From Biomphalaria glabrata (taxonomy: Eukaryota; Mollusca; Gastropoda; Planorbidae), in NCBI RefSeq assembly GCF_947242115.1, contig NC_074721.1:16475501-16539500 (forward strand): DNA of 64,000 bases, given 5' to 3'. The notes under the pieces are model-generated. The model was not told the DNA's origin. It was given only the letters and a program-made list of their open reading frames with translations, and ran no database searches. Shown piece after piece: positions 11,428 through 23,349 of the stretch. Numbering within the stretch: position 1 is the first letter of the stretch; every line of letters starts with the position of its first letter. Made by a program: the position numbers and the translations under genes.

Positions 11428-14400
11428 TCCTTCCCTTTCTATAGCTAACAAAATACATATCAGAAATATTTGCAATTAAAATAACAAACATTAATGGCTC
11501 ATCTTATTTTATAAATATTGTAACAACTTAAAATAAAAATAAAGTTCAATTGAGAGTGTGACACATTAATATGCATATTAATATTGTCATAAAAATTCTT
11601 AGTACATATCATAATCCCTATGCCACACAGGTCTATTTGTTTCTCGAGTGCTAGTTCTTGCTGGCATGTTTCTATCACAATTATTGTCTGGTACATGAGA
11701 AACTACTCCAGACTGTGCTGCATGTTGAGAACAGTTACCAGAAAAATCTGGCCTCCCCTTATCATCATCATCATCCAAGACATTCCCATCATAGACATCA
11801 GTGTCTTTCAAAATCGTTTTCCTTGGCCTAATATGATATCTGTTGCGTATGTAGAATCCTCCATTATATCCCTTGATTTTATAAGATCTTGGAGATGGAT
11901 GTTCCCTGATTATTCCCGGATACCATCCTGTTTGACCTGGGTTTTGGTAATAAATAGTTTGCCCTAGATGGAGTTTTGGTAAATCCCGAGCTTGCTTATC
12001 ATATTGTCTTTTTACTTGTCGTTTGTAATTCTCTTTCCTCTCAGCTACAACATGTTCACTTAAACACTTTGAAGTGCTGGGAATCAATGTCCGAGGACTT
12101 CTTTTGAGGCACATTTCAGCTGGGCTAAATCCAGTACATTGCCGAGGTGTATTTCTGAGTTCCAGTAAAGCTTCATATGGATCATCACCATTATGTTTAG
12201 TTTTCAGTATTAAATTCTTCATTATCTTTACAGCAGCTTCCGCCTTGCCATTTGTTCTCGGATAACCAGGATCTGATCTGATGTGATTGATGTTCCATCG
12301 TCTTGTGAATCTCAAAAACTCATTTGAACTAAATTGTGGACCGCCATCTGTTATTAACATTTTTGGAACACCAAAACGAGCAAATTGTCCTTTCAATTTT
12401 CTAATCATATCTTGTGATGTTGTTGTTGAAAGATAATCATACTCAATAAAATTAGAGTAATAGTCAACAGTAATTAGATACTGTCTTCCATCCACTTCCA
12501 TCAGGTCAGCTCCAACTTTTTCCCATGGTACATTTCCTTCATCATGATGTTTCTCTCTGGTTCATAGGTTTCCTTTCTTGACAAGCAGTGCATGTCTCTG
12601 CCATCTGTTTTATTTCATCAGCCATGCCTGGCCAGAATATCGTCTGTCGGGCCCTCCTCATCATTCCATCATATGCAATGTGTCCTGTGTGCAGGTTTTT
12701 CTTCATTTCTTGACGCATACTGAAAGGTATGACTACCCTTTCTCCTTTCAAAATTACTCCATTACTAAGTCCCAAAGTATCAGCAAAATCAAAATATGGT
12801 TTTACCCTGTTGTCTAAATCTTGTTTTCTTTGAGGCCATCCATTCATAATTTGCTTTGATAATTTACTTAATGTGTCATCTAAGTCTGTTTCTTGTTTTA
12901 TTCTTTCTAATAATGGATCCGGTATGTCCACAACTTTTGTCTGACATATGTTAAAAACTTCATCTTGCTTCTCCTCTTGATTGCAAAGTCGTGATAATGT
13001 GTCAGCAATGTGTAAACTGTTTCCTTCTACCCACTGAAATGAGAAATCATAACGATTGCTCCTCAACATCAAGTTTTGTAATCTTCTTGGAGCCTGGTTT
13101 AGAGGCTTCCTTAAGATGTTTGCAAGTGGCTTATGATCATTTATTATTATTACATGTCTTCCAAATGTATATTGATTAAATCTTTCTAGTCCAAAAACTA
13201 CAGCAAGTAGTTCTTTTTCAATCTGAGCCCACCGTTTTTCAGTTGGTGTCAATGCTCTAGAGGCAAATTCTATTGGTTGTCCTTCTTGCATTAGTACAGC
13301 TCCAAGTCCATGTTGACTACTGTCCACTTGTATTTCAAGTTTCTTGTCAGGGTTGTAGAATATAAGGACTGGAGTATTTGTAATCATTGTTTTTATGTTG
13401 TTGAATGCCTCTTCACATTTTTCAGTCCATCTAAAATTGCAATCTTTCTTTGTTAGTTCTCTTAATGGTTGAGACACTTCGGCTAGATTGTTCAAAAATT
13501 TTGACAAATACTGCACATAGTTTTCTTGCTTCCTGGCTATTTTCTGGTTTCTTCATTTCCAGAATAGCTTTGATCTTCTTTGTGTCAGGCTTTATGCCTT
13601 GCACACTAATGCAGTGTCCCATGAAACTTATCTGGTCTTTTTTCTCTACTGTTTTTGTTTCATTTAATTTAATGCATTTCTCTTTGCATCTCTCTCTTAA
13701 TCTCTTCAGTTTGTCAGAGTGATCTTTTTCTGCTTCTTCTTTGGACTGCCCACATCCCACAATCACAATATCATCAGCCACATTAATGCATCCTTCTAAT
13801 CCTAACAATGCTTCTGTTAACTTCTTCTGGAATATTTCTCCACTTACACTTAGTCCAAAAGGCAGTCTTGACCATCTGTACCGCCCATATGGTGTGATCA
13901 TGGTAGTTAGTAGACTAGACTTTTCATCTAGACGTACATGCCAGTAAGCCTCCTTTACGTCTAATTTAGAAAATATTTTAGCATTTAGGAACTGTGGCAT
14001 TACAGCTTCCAAAGTTGGTAACTTAAAATGTTCTCTTTTTAAAGCAGTGTTTAGATGTCTTGGGTCAATGCAGATCCTTAAATCCCCATTTGGCTTTTGA
14101 ACCACAGCCATCTGGCTGACCCAATCTGTTGGTTCATTTACAGGAATTAATATTTTCCTTTTTACTAATGTCTCTATTTCTGCTTCCACCTTCTTTTGAA
14201 ATGCAAATGGTATATTGCGACAAGGTGATACCACCGGAGCTATGTTCTCACTGACAGTTAATGATGTTTCACCTAAATCTCCCAGATGACAATCCATTGT
14301 TTTTACTTGTGATATGAATCTATCTTCATTTAATGTGATCAGACTTAAACTTTGGCATGTTTTACGGCCTAATAAGCATTGATAGTGGTTCTCTACAACT

Positions 14401-14538
14401 GTGAATGTTACCAAGTAATTCTTTTTGTTTTTAGGATTTGTTATTATTAAGTTAGCAGTGCCCTCAGTTTTTAATTTGGAATTATTCCACATTGCTAATG
14501 TTTGAACAGTCTTCTTAATTTGTGTCTTTTTAACATAT

Positions 14539-15444
14539 TGTTACGTATTTCTGAATTTTCTGGCTAGATGTATTAGTTGGCACACAAATAAAAACACAGC
14601 AAAGAACTTGACGACTAAACTTTCAGTTTCATATAACTTTAATGACTATTAACTCTAACAATTCGTTACTGTAACATGTAGCGTAGAAGACTGTACAATA
14701 TCTGTCAGTTTACAGTTAGCTATACTTCGTTGCAATTCATCTCTTCACTTCGTTGCAATTCATCCCTTCTCAACTTTCCTCGAGCCGTATTCCACAGAAC
14801 AGACCAACGACACACTTCCCAGTGTCGCTCCAGGTCTCCCAAAGCTGAACCAAGTCGTACTCAAGTCTACCGAATCAGAGCCGCACACGTCTTACATCGA
14901 CTGTATCGACTGTAACGGCTCAAGTCCACTGTAGTTCGCTGTATAGACTTTAACGACAGTAGTCCACTCCAGTTAACTCTACCCTAGTTAACTTGCATCG
15001 AGTCGTACACATTTCTCTTCCACAGAGCCGCACACGTCTTACATAGTCTGTATCGACTGTAACGGCTCACTCACGACTCCATACGACTCCATACGACTCA
15101 CTTTCACATTAACTTTCTGGCTTATATAGAGTCCCTAATCGCTTGTCCAAAGTTGCACAAACACGGCTAGTATTCTCTGGAATAACAAGTGAGGAAACGT
15201 CACATCCTGTCTTTGTTTATACATGTAGATTCCAGAAAACATCGGCTGCAGTGTCATCCAGCCAGGGTCACAAGTTGTGACCTCTATCTGTCACTGGACA
15301 TTTTTAGTACCTTCTGGAATAACACGTAAGGACACGTCACATCCTGTCTCTGTTTATACATGTACATTCCAGGGAACACCCGCTGATGTGTTATCTCGTC
15401 GGGGTCACACGTTAACCTCTTCCTGTCACTGGTCATTTGTAACA
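14539..15444 (-). mobile_element. Solo LTR, 906 bp, nested in the Gypsy element
   Basis: It begins TGTTACG and ends GTAACA, with ATAT on both sides (14535-14538, 15445-15448). It lies within the protease region of the host element. Two diverged tandem blocks of about 130 bp (15175-15305 and 15307-15440) share CACGTCACATCCTGTC-like sequence. A TATA-like motif (GGCTTATATAGAGTCCC) lies near 15120. There is no internal region. Confidence 0.82.
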
Positions 15445-16554
15445 ATATTTATTACATATAATGTTGACATCTGCTCCTGTGTCCAGCTGAAATCTTATTT
15501 GTTGACTATTTATCATGAATAGTGCTGTCATTCTGTCCCTATTTATGTTTAACACATTTATTGAGTTTAATTGTTCCTCTTGGTCAAATTCATCCATAGC
15601 ATTATGCATATGTATTTTATTCTTAGTTTTACACTTAACTGCAAAATGGTTTTTACCTTTGCATTTATTGCAAATTTTGCCCCTAGCCGGACATGAAGTT
15701 CTGTTCACTGCATGTCTGCCTCCGCAAAACCAGCAATCTATTAGGTTGTTTCTGTTGTCAGTTTTCTTTTGTTCTATCTTATCTATTTTCACGACAGCTT
15801 CCTTATTTATCTCTGCCAATCCTTTTGCGGTTTGCTCATATTTTTGGTATATATCTAAACACTTCTTCAATGTAAGATCATCGCGATTCAATAATCTCTC
15901 CTGCAGTCTTTTCTCCACGGAGAATACGATTTTGTCTCTAATCATTCTATCCTTTTCCTTGAAATTACATTTTTCAGCCTGAGCTCTAAGCTGCGTAATG
16001 AACACATCACAAGATGACACCTTTTCTATGTTCCAAAATCTGAAACTTTCCAGAACTTCATTTTTTCTGGGGTTGCAATAGTCGTGTAATTTCTTTAGTA
16101 ATATTTGCGGGTCATTCACGTCTTCATTCTCATCATACTGCAACTGCTCGCAAATCTCTTGGGCCTGAGGTCCAGCACAATGTAGTATTATTGCTTTTTG
16201 TCTGATTTTAGGTTTTTCTTCAGCTCCTTTTGCTTACAGAAACAGTTCCACTTGTCTTTTTCCATTGGCGAAAGTTTTCACTGACATAACCTTCAGTCAC
16301 ATTTAACTCTGTTGGTGGTTTAAGTAGACCTTCTGCCATCTTTAATGAAAACTTCACTCTAGTATATCTACCGTAACTGAATAACCCCGAGCCTCTCGAT
16401 ATATATTCTAATTCTAGATTCTAGACTAAAGACTGGGACTCTGGAATCTACTAGATTTTAGATCTACACTTTAGCTCTATTTTTTTTTCTTAATTTAACT
16501 AGATTTGTATCACTGATATAAATTTAAATATAATTCTTGTTACCGCTGCCACCA

Positions 16555-16715
16555 TGTTGATTATTATGAACGAATAATAACAAGACTCTGGATAGAACTT
16601 ATAAGACATGAAATCAGCTGTTTAATCTAACGCCATATTGGTTGACAACAACAGTTACAAGGGATGTTACTCCCAAACACCGATTGGTGCAACCTATATA
16701 AAACACACATCAACA
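16555..16715 (-). repeat. LTR of the 5.4-kb Gypsy element, right
   Basis: 161 bp, the partner of 11267-11427. GGAAC follows it. Confidence 0.9.
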
Positions 16716-16720
16716 GGAAC

Positions 16721-17185
16721 ATAAAACTAAAATGTTATTTAACCTTGGTTAGGCCAATAATAGAATATGCATCCTCTGTTTGAGACCCCTCAATTCAAGA
16801 AAACATTAAGAAACTAGAACAGACACAAAATAGTGCAGTGAGATTCATAACAAACAAATATTCACACTTGACTAGAGTAACACCTTTAGTAAAATCACTA
16901 AATTTAGAAAGCCTTCAGGACAGAAGACTCAAAGGTAAAGTAACAATTATACATAAAACACTTAACCATAATCTTCAAATACAAAAACAAAATTTAATAA
17001 AATACTCAGAAAGACACAAAGATAAAGGTACACTCCTCATCTCATATGCTAGGACTAAGTTGTACAAATACTCCTTCTTCCCTAGTGCTATTAGAGCATG
17101 GAATGGGTTGCCTGAGCTAGCCAGGAAAACCAGTGACTTGGCAGAATTTAAGTCATTGGTTAATATGCATGACTTGCAAAATGTC
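16721..17185 (+). mobile_element. CR1/L2-like LINE, right half
   Basis: This resumes the LINE cut at 11266. It encodes RPIIEYASSVW, RAVRFITNKYSHLTR-like sequence, LESLQDRRLKGKV and FFPSAIRAWNGLPELARKTS. The LINE end then passes into a hAT-type MITE remnant at about 17185. Relatives at 38548 and 59672 keep the 3' tail of ATAAG repeats that this copy lacks. Confidence 0.82.
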
Positions 17186-17515
17186 CATCTTTCCGTCTGT
17201 CAGATGTCGCGCGTAGGATTGACGTTTTTCATATTGAATGACACCCCAAAATGACATTTTTGGTCTATATATTTCCGTATATTTTAGGACTATTTCGTAA
17301 ATTGTGCAATTTCGGGAGATTTCCAGGAGCTCCTGGTAAATCGTCAGGAGGGCGCGAAAAATCTGTTTTAAGTTATATAATGGTTTAATTTAATAATTTA
17401 TACACCTTGAATTAGCTCGGGTCCTATGAAAGTGCGGGTCCTATGAAAGTGCAGGTTCTATGAAAGTGCGGGGCCCACTGTGGTCGCATAGGTTGCAGTG
17501 GCCTAAGGCGGCCCA
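17185..17515. mobile_element. hAT-type MITE remnant
   Basis: Inverted relative to the copies at 8276 and 19446. It shares GACACCCCAAAATGAC, TTTCCAGGAGCTCCTGG and GTGCGGGGCCCACTG. It ends GGCCTAAGGCGGCCC near 17515. A short phrase with CCTATGAAAGTGC is tandemly repeated three times. The other end is missing. Confidence 0.7.
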
Positions 17516-17764
17516 GCAAAATAGCGTTATATGCTACGCCGCCGGTCGACTAGCACTGATGTAATGCATGGCTGCAGTTCACGCAATAATATGAAAAACT
17601 ACTTATTAATTGTTCTTTTAAATTATGTTGACTTATATGCATACTAAATTGATTTTTCTCATTAAAAAAAAAAAACATTTTTGTGTGTTAATGTAGTAGT
17701 GAGTATAATAGAACTAACTTAACTTAGCAATACAATTGTGTAAAAAAAAGTGTGGCGCGTGGGT

Positions 17765-18030
17765 GTCTTCCCTACTATGTAGCCTTCCTTGTTTGTTACT
17801 ATTAATAGTTAATAGTAGTAAAAGTGGTGTATTTTTATGAAAAAACTGCTTGCATAAGTATTCTTTAAAATTTGGTTTTTGGCATTCAGAAACAAGAAAA
17901 CGTAGCCGTTGAATCAGAACTTTGAATGTTCTAAACTATTATGATGTCGGATTTTCACGATATTTTCCAGTTTTCGAGATCTAAACGGAACAGAAAATTC
18001 TTTATCTGACATTCACTTGCCTCCCCCTCT
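17765..18030 (+). repeat. Dispersed repeat family with GGAC-type motif, copy 1
   Basis: Shares GTAGCCGTTG and TTTTCGAGATCTAAACGG with copies at 29795-30050 and 35975-36240, and with an inverted copy at 44758-44875. Better copies carry ACGGACGGACAG repeats. 17516-17764 is AT-rich with nothing recognised. Confidence 0.65.
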
Positions 18031-18132
18031 CCTCAGCAAAGTCGTGACTAAATGTCGCAAGAGATTTGCGGAATCAAAGGCCGCAACGTCCAAAAAATCT
18101 AAACGAGGAATACATAAAGGAGGAATAGGAGG

Positions 18133-18425
18133 AGGCGTGCTGGCTGAGCGGTAAAGCGCTTGGCTACCAAACCGGGGTCCCGGGTTTAAATTTCTGATGA
18201 AGATTGAGATTTTTTAAATCGGGATCCTTGGGGGCCTCTGAGTCCACCCGCCTCTAATGGGTACCTGACATTACTAGGGTAAAAGTAAAGGCGGTTGGTC
18301 GTTGTGCTGAACACATGTCACTCTGCTCGTTAAACGTGGGCCACAGAACCAGATGACCTTTACATTATCTGCCCTTTAGATCGCAAGGTCTGAAAGGGGG
18401 AAATTTACATTATTTTCATTTACCG
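18133..18425 (+). mobile_element. tRNA-derived SINE, second family, copy 1
   Basis: The A box is TGGCTGAGCGG (18141), with a degenerate B box GGTTTAAATTTC near 18183. The body includes CTCTGAGTCCACCCG and AATGGGTACCTGACATTA. It shares head and body with 27154-27403, and part of the body with 36960-37090. Confidence 0.8.
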
Positions 18426-18448
18426 TCCTTGACCTACATTGTATTTAC

Positions 18449-18574
18449 GTCGTAGACACAAGCTGGAATGACGATGCCTCCGTCGCTAATAAAGACACCC
18501 ATCTTGAACATACTGGCATATTCCTGCACGTTGCGCTTCACAGCACAGATGGACCCGAATACTTCAGTAATGTA
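18449..18574 (-). CDS. Candidate host exon, 42 codons, unknown protein
   Basis: On the reverse strand, CTCTCCCTCTCACAG looks like a good acceptor. It is followed by an uninterrupted 126-bp frame (starting YITEVFGSICAVKRN, ending GGIVIPACVYD) and then GTAAAT as a possible donor. Both borders are phase 0. Reading past the donor would end at a TAG five codons on, so a terminal exon is also possible. The mix of residues looks like a folded protein and not like the nearby transposon proteins. I do not recognise the family, and no partner exon was found with confidence. Confidence 0.4.
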
Positions 18575-18760
18575 CTGTGAGAGGGAGAGTAATTGTCTGT
18601 TGTGTTAGAAGGATAAATGATATGTCGTTATCAATGTAAAATGTAAATCTGAAATTTAGAAATTTATCACATATTGATTAATTAAATGATTTTCATATTT
18701 GTACACACACTTAACGTAGTTTTAATATTGGTATACAAAAAAGTCAATACATTTAAAATA

Positions 18761-19021
18761 TCAAAAGTCTATTCTGAACATATATGGCTTCTTCTGTCTC
18801 GGAAGACAATGGATTTTTGTTTTAGCCGCTTTGCAGCAGCAGAAGAGTTTCCTCTCTTGTGCGCATTCTTGGGCTTTAGATAAAGGGATCATGGGTGACA
18901 CATGCGACATGATCCCTGTCACGACATTGCTGATAAGATCCAAAGGAACGCCCCGCGTTACATTTGGCACCAATTCAGTTGCAGAAGCTGTCGGGGAGAA
19001 TTTTATAGTTGATACTCCCAA
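18761..19021 (-). CDS. Unassigned open frame, 86 residues
   Basis: Starts MGVSTIKFSPTASATELVPN and ends at a stop near 18761. It has a middle stretch PLDLISNVVTGIM and a cysteine cluster (FCCCKAAK). The upstream sequence on the same strand (19022-19300) is broken in all frames. It may belong to an old repeat or to a host gene with 18449-18574; the evidence is too weak to decide. Confidence 0.2.
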   Translation of the reverse strand: MGVSTIKFSPTASATELVPNVTRGVPLDLISNVVTGIMSHVSPMIPLSKAQECAQERKLFCCCKAAKTKIHCLPRQKKPYMFRIDF

Positions 19022-19445
19022 AGCCTAAGGGGCTCGAGGTTTTCTCCTGAAGCTTTATTACCGAAAAGAGCAGGGGTTTGAAGTCAGAGTACCCCTCTCC
19101 TAGATGAATAGCCTTACCAGTCTGACGAGCTCCATCTGCCCGAAGCTTACGGATTTGTGGTGCCAGGTATCCGCCTTCACCCCATCATCTGTTAGTAAGA
19201 TGAGTTTCGCAGGGCTTAGTATTTTAAGCCACACTAGCAGGCCTGGTGCTGGACTTAGTTGTCAGAGGCTATCTGAGACGCGTGCCTTTAGAAGTATTGT
19301 ATAGACAATGGGAGCCTATCCCCATCACAACCGCAGCCATGACAACCTTCGAAACCATTCTGAACATACAAAGCAACAGGAAAATAAGTACAAACATATT
19401 AATGAACGAGCTTGTTCTTATGTTTGTAAGAGATAGGCAAGTAAG

Positions 19446-19872
19446 CAGGGCCGCCCTTAGGCCACTGCAACCTATGCGGCCGCAATGGGCTTAGCTAGGC
19501 CCACGTTAATTCTAGATTTAAATTATTACATTAAGCAATTATAAGATATTAATTATAAGATTTCCTGTGGTCTCCTTATTTTTCAGGAGCTCTTGGAAAT
19601 CTCCTGAAATTATTAAAAATCTCTGGAAAATCGTAAAAGTCTCCTTAAAAATAGACAAAACTGTCATTTTGGGGTATCATTCGATATGGTAAACGTTAAT
19701 TCTACGCGCGATAAAAAAAACGGCATTGTCAGCTTTCTTTTAATAAAAATGTAATGTAAGGAGGAATTTATTTTGTAATACAAAATCATAAATTTTACTT
19801 ATCCTTATCCCTACGCGGGGCCACGTTCAATCCATTGCGCATAAGGCCCCTCAATTGTTATGGTAGGCTTAG
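19446..19872. mobile_element. hAT-type MITE, 427 bp
   Basis: It begins CAGGGCCGCCCTTAGG. The flanking 8-bp duplications are CAAGTAAG (19438-19445) and CAAGGAAG (19873-19880), with one mismatch. It shares internal sequence with the copy at 8276. Confidence 0.78.
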
Positions 19873-19880
19873 CAAGGAAG

Positions 19881-20720
19881 TATTGATTTGTTGGTGCACT
19901 AGCAGCATAATAAAAACCTTTGTTGGCGCTCATTTCAAACTATTGAATTCGTAACTACTTTACTATTTTATTTGTAAAAAAAAATTGTTAAGGCAAATCT
20001 GCAACTATTCAAATACACAAGTAACTGGCCTGTTTTCTTTCAACAATTTTTTTTAAGGTAATTGCCTGCTATTAAATTAATTACAATGAATGTACATAAT
20101 AGAATTGTTAAATCTGAATGCCTGGTATTCAAGTAGATTAAAACATGTGCAGCTTTATTTTAAGAAATGTTGTATCAAAGATAATTGAGTGCTATTCAAT
20201 CAGAATACAACATGCGTAGTTTTATTTCTACAAGACTCTTGCTAAATCTAACTGCCTACTATAAGAATAGCTATCAATTATGCTACATTCTCTATTTGTC
20301 TTTTGTGTCTCAACCAAGTTGCATAGGATTAACGTTAACATTTCAGTTAGAGCTATACGTGGCATCTTATTGCTTACCCGACGATGTTAATACATGATGT
20401 GTGAATTTAGGCCAATATTGGCCATACTAGGCCATGAAACATGCTGTTTAATGTGTCCCTTGTTGATGATTTTCCTATACAGATTGACAGGGAATCATTA
20501 CTAAGTTTTAATATATGTTTTTATTGCATTCAATTTATGTATCAGCTCTTTGTAAATGTTTGATTGTCAAATAAGGTGTTAAAAAAAGACTGTGAGATAA
20601 ATATGAAAAGGGTGAAATGTTTCTCCCCAGCTTATTAAAGAACAGTGCGCTGATTTTAAGTCACCTGAAGCTGAATGAAGCCTGACATATAAATATATTT
20701 ATTTTTAAAGGGTGTTGATG
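19881..20720. other. No gene seen
   Basis: AT-rich, with short open frames only. A weakly repeated phrase around AATTGCCTG/AACTGCCTA with CTATTCAA appears several times between 19990 and 20280, suggesting an old, decayed tandem repeat. Confidence 0.4.
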
Positions 20721-20721
20721 T

Positions 20722-21790
20722 AACCGTATCGTTGTATCGCTGTGTAAAATAGATGAAGAGACCAGTAGTACCCTATTCGTTGTATCGCTGTGAGACATGA
20801 GAAGACTAGTGGTACCCTGTTCGTTGTATCGCTGTGAGACATGAGAAGACTAGTGGTACCCTGTTCGTTGTATCGCTGTGAGACATAAGAAGACCAGTGG
20901 TACCCTATTCGTTGTAACGCTGTGAGACATGAGAAGACCAGTGGTACCCTGTTCGTTGTATCGCTGTGAGACATGAGAAGACTAGTGGTACCCTGTTCGT
21001 TGTATCGCTGTGAGACATGAGAAGACTAGTGGTACCCTGTTCGTTGTATCGCTGTGAGACATGAGAAGACTAGTGGTACCCTGTTCGTTGTATCGCTGTG
21101 AGACATGAGAAGACTAGTGGTACCCAGTTCGTTGTATCGCTGTGAGACATGAGAAGACTAGTGGTACCCTATTCGTCCTATCGCTGTGAGACATGAGAAG
21201 ACTAGTGGTACCCTGTTCGTTGTATCGCTGTGAGACATGAGAAGACTAGTGGTACCCTATTCGTTGTATCGCTGTAAGACATGAGAAGACTAGTGATACC
21301 CTGTTCGTTGTATCGCTGTGAGACATGAGAAGACCAGTGGTACCATATTCGTTGTATCGCTGTGAGACATGAGAAGACCAGTGGAACCCTGTTCGTTGTA
21401 TCGCTGTGAGACATGAGAAGACTAGTGGTACCCTGTTCGTTGTATCGCTGTGAGACCTAAGAAGACTAGTGGTACCCTGTTCGTTGTATCGCTGTGAGAC
21501 CTGAGAAGACCAGTGGTACCCTGTTCGTTGTATCGCTGTGAGACATGAGAAGACCAGTGGTACCCTATTCGTTGTATCACTGTGAGACATGAGAAGACCA
21601 GTGGTACCATCTTCGTTTATATCGCTGTGAGATATGAGAAGACTAGTGGTACCCTGTTCGTTGTATCGTTGTGAGACATGAGAAGACCAGTGGTACCCTA
21701 TTCGTTGTATCACTGTGAGACATGAGAAGACCAGTGGTACCATCTTCGTTTATATCGCTGTGAGATATGAGAAGACCAGTGGTACCCTGC
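20722..21790. repeat. 44-bp minisatellite, about 24 copies
   Basis: The unit holds GTATCGCTGTGAGACATG, AGACTAGTGGTACC and CTGTTCGTT; starts at 20781 and 20825 give the period. Single-base variants (CTGTTC or CTATTC, ACTAGT or ACCAGT) are interspersed. There are no spacers, so it is not a CRISPR-like array. Open frames across it are side effects. Confidence 0.93.
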
Positions 21791-21842
21791 GTTGTGTGCT
21801 ATTAAAATGAATAGAATTTCTTTTTCATAATTTGTAATGTCT

Positions 21843-23110
21843 TAAGAGGCTCGCAAAGACCCTCCTTCAGCGAACAGTATCAGGAAGAAGATGAGGAAGA
21901 CAGAAAGCAATGGGAAGGCAACATCCAAGAATGGACAGGCCTGTCAGTGAACGAACATACAACATCCAAGAATGGACAGGCCTGTCAGTGAACGAACATA
22001 CAACATCCAAGAATGGACAGGCCTGTCAGTGAAGGAACATACAACATCCAAGAATGGACAGGCCTGTCAGTGAAGGAACATACAACATCCAAGAATGGAC
22101 AGGCCTGTCAGTGAACGAACATACAACATCCAAGAATGGACAGGCCTGTCAGTGAACGAACATACAACATCCAAGAATGGACAGGCCTGTCAGTGAAGGA
22201 ACATACAACATCCAAGAATGGACAGGCCTGTCAGTGAAGGAACATACAACATCCAAGAATGGACAGGCCTGTCAGTGAAGGAACATACAACATCCAAGAA
22301 TGGACAGGCCTGTCAGTGAAGGAACATACAACATCCAAGAATGGACAGGCCTGTCAGTGAAGGAACATACAACATCCAAGAATAGACAGGCCTGTCAGTG
22401 AACCAACATACAACATCCAAGAATGGACAGGCCTGTCAGTGAAGGAACATACAACATCCAAGAATGGACAGGCCTGTCAGTGAACGAACATACAACATCC
22501 AAGAATGGACAGGCCTGTCAGTGAACGAGCATACAACATCCAAGAATGGACAGGCCTGTCAGTGAAGGAACATACAACATCCAAGAATGGACAGGCCTGT
22601 CAGTGAAGGAACATACAACATCCAAGAATGGACAGGCCTGTCAGTGAACGAACATACAACATCCAAGAATGGACAGGCCTGTCAGTGAAGGAACATACAA
22701 CATCCAAGAATGGACAGGCCTGTCAGTGAAGGAACATACAACATCCAAGAATGGACAGGCCTGTCAGTGAAGGAACATACAACATCCAAGAATGGACAGG
22801 CCTGTCAGTGAACGAACATACAACATCCAAGAATGGACAGGCCTGTCAGTGAACGAACATACAACATCCAAGAATGGACAGGCCTGTCAGTGAAGGAACA
22901 TACAACATCCAAGAATGGACAGGCCTGTCAGTGAACGAACATACAACATCCAAGAATGGACAGGCCTGTCAGTGAAGGAACATACAACATCCAAGAATGG
23001 ACAGGCCTGTCAGTGAAGGAACATACAACGAAGGTTAAGGACAGAGGAATGGAGAAAGACGGTTGACAGATCTTATGTGGTGCCCTCACAGTTTAATAGA
23101 TTAAAGGAAT
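21843..23110 (+). mobile_element. LINE C-terminal fragment split by its own minisatellite
   Basis: The left flank encodes GRRRGRQKAMGRQHPRM-like residues; its two bases either side match the common LINE ending GRRxRGRQxKRWE-NI-EWTGLS. The right flank (23035-23090) encodes AEDRGEWRKTVDRSYVVP-like residues, the natural continuation. Between them is a 41-bp tandem expansion. So the LINE tail seems to have been continuous before one piece of it amplified. It is out of frame in places and dead. Confidence 0.72.
21920..23026. repeat. 41-bp minisatellite, 27 copies
   Basis: The period is fixed by starts at 21920, 21961 and 22002. The unit contains the perfect 12-bp palindrome GACAGGCCTGTC and encodes NIQEWTGLSV in one frame. 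Copies differ mostly at one base (GTGAACGAAC or GTGAAGGAAC), and the two types are intermixed in runs. Confidence 0.95.
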
Positions 23111-23349
23111 AGATGTGATGATGAGTATAGTAGCTAGCTATGACTCTCAATATCTTTCAAATGGGTAGATATTAACAGAGAATTTTCGGTTAGGTCTATC
23201 TGGGTGTCTAAGAATTTTACTGTAGTACATGTAAAGTGGATGGAAGGATGGAAGGCATTAGTGAACTGTATGAATATAAACGAATTTATCCGTTCTCACC
23301 TGCAGCAGCAATGTTTTGTTCAGTCTTTCAATTTGTTTCATTACCTCAT

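Larger units (their letters stand above)
11267..16715 (-). mobile_element. Gypsy-type LTR retrotransposon, 5.4 kb, broken
   Basis: A nearly full-length fossil with 161-bp LTRs at each end and the 5-bp duplication GGAAC on both sides (11262-11266, 16716-16720). Parts in element order: gag with a zinc knuckle (16390-15550), aspartic protease with LDTGADVN (near 15470), reverse transcriptase (14200-13500), RNase H (13400-12990) and integrase with its zinc finger and DDE core (12720-11600). The two LTRs are about 99% identical, so insertion was recent. It has a few breaks and is further interrupted by a solo LTR at 14539-15444. It sits inside a LINE. Confidence 0.9.
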
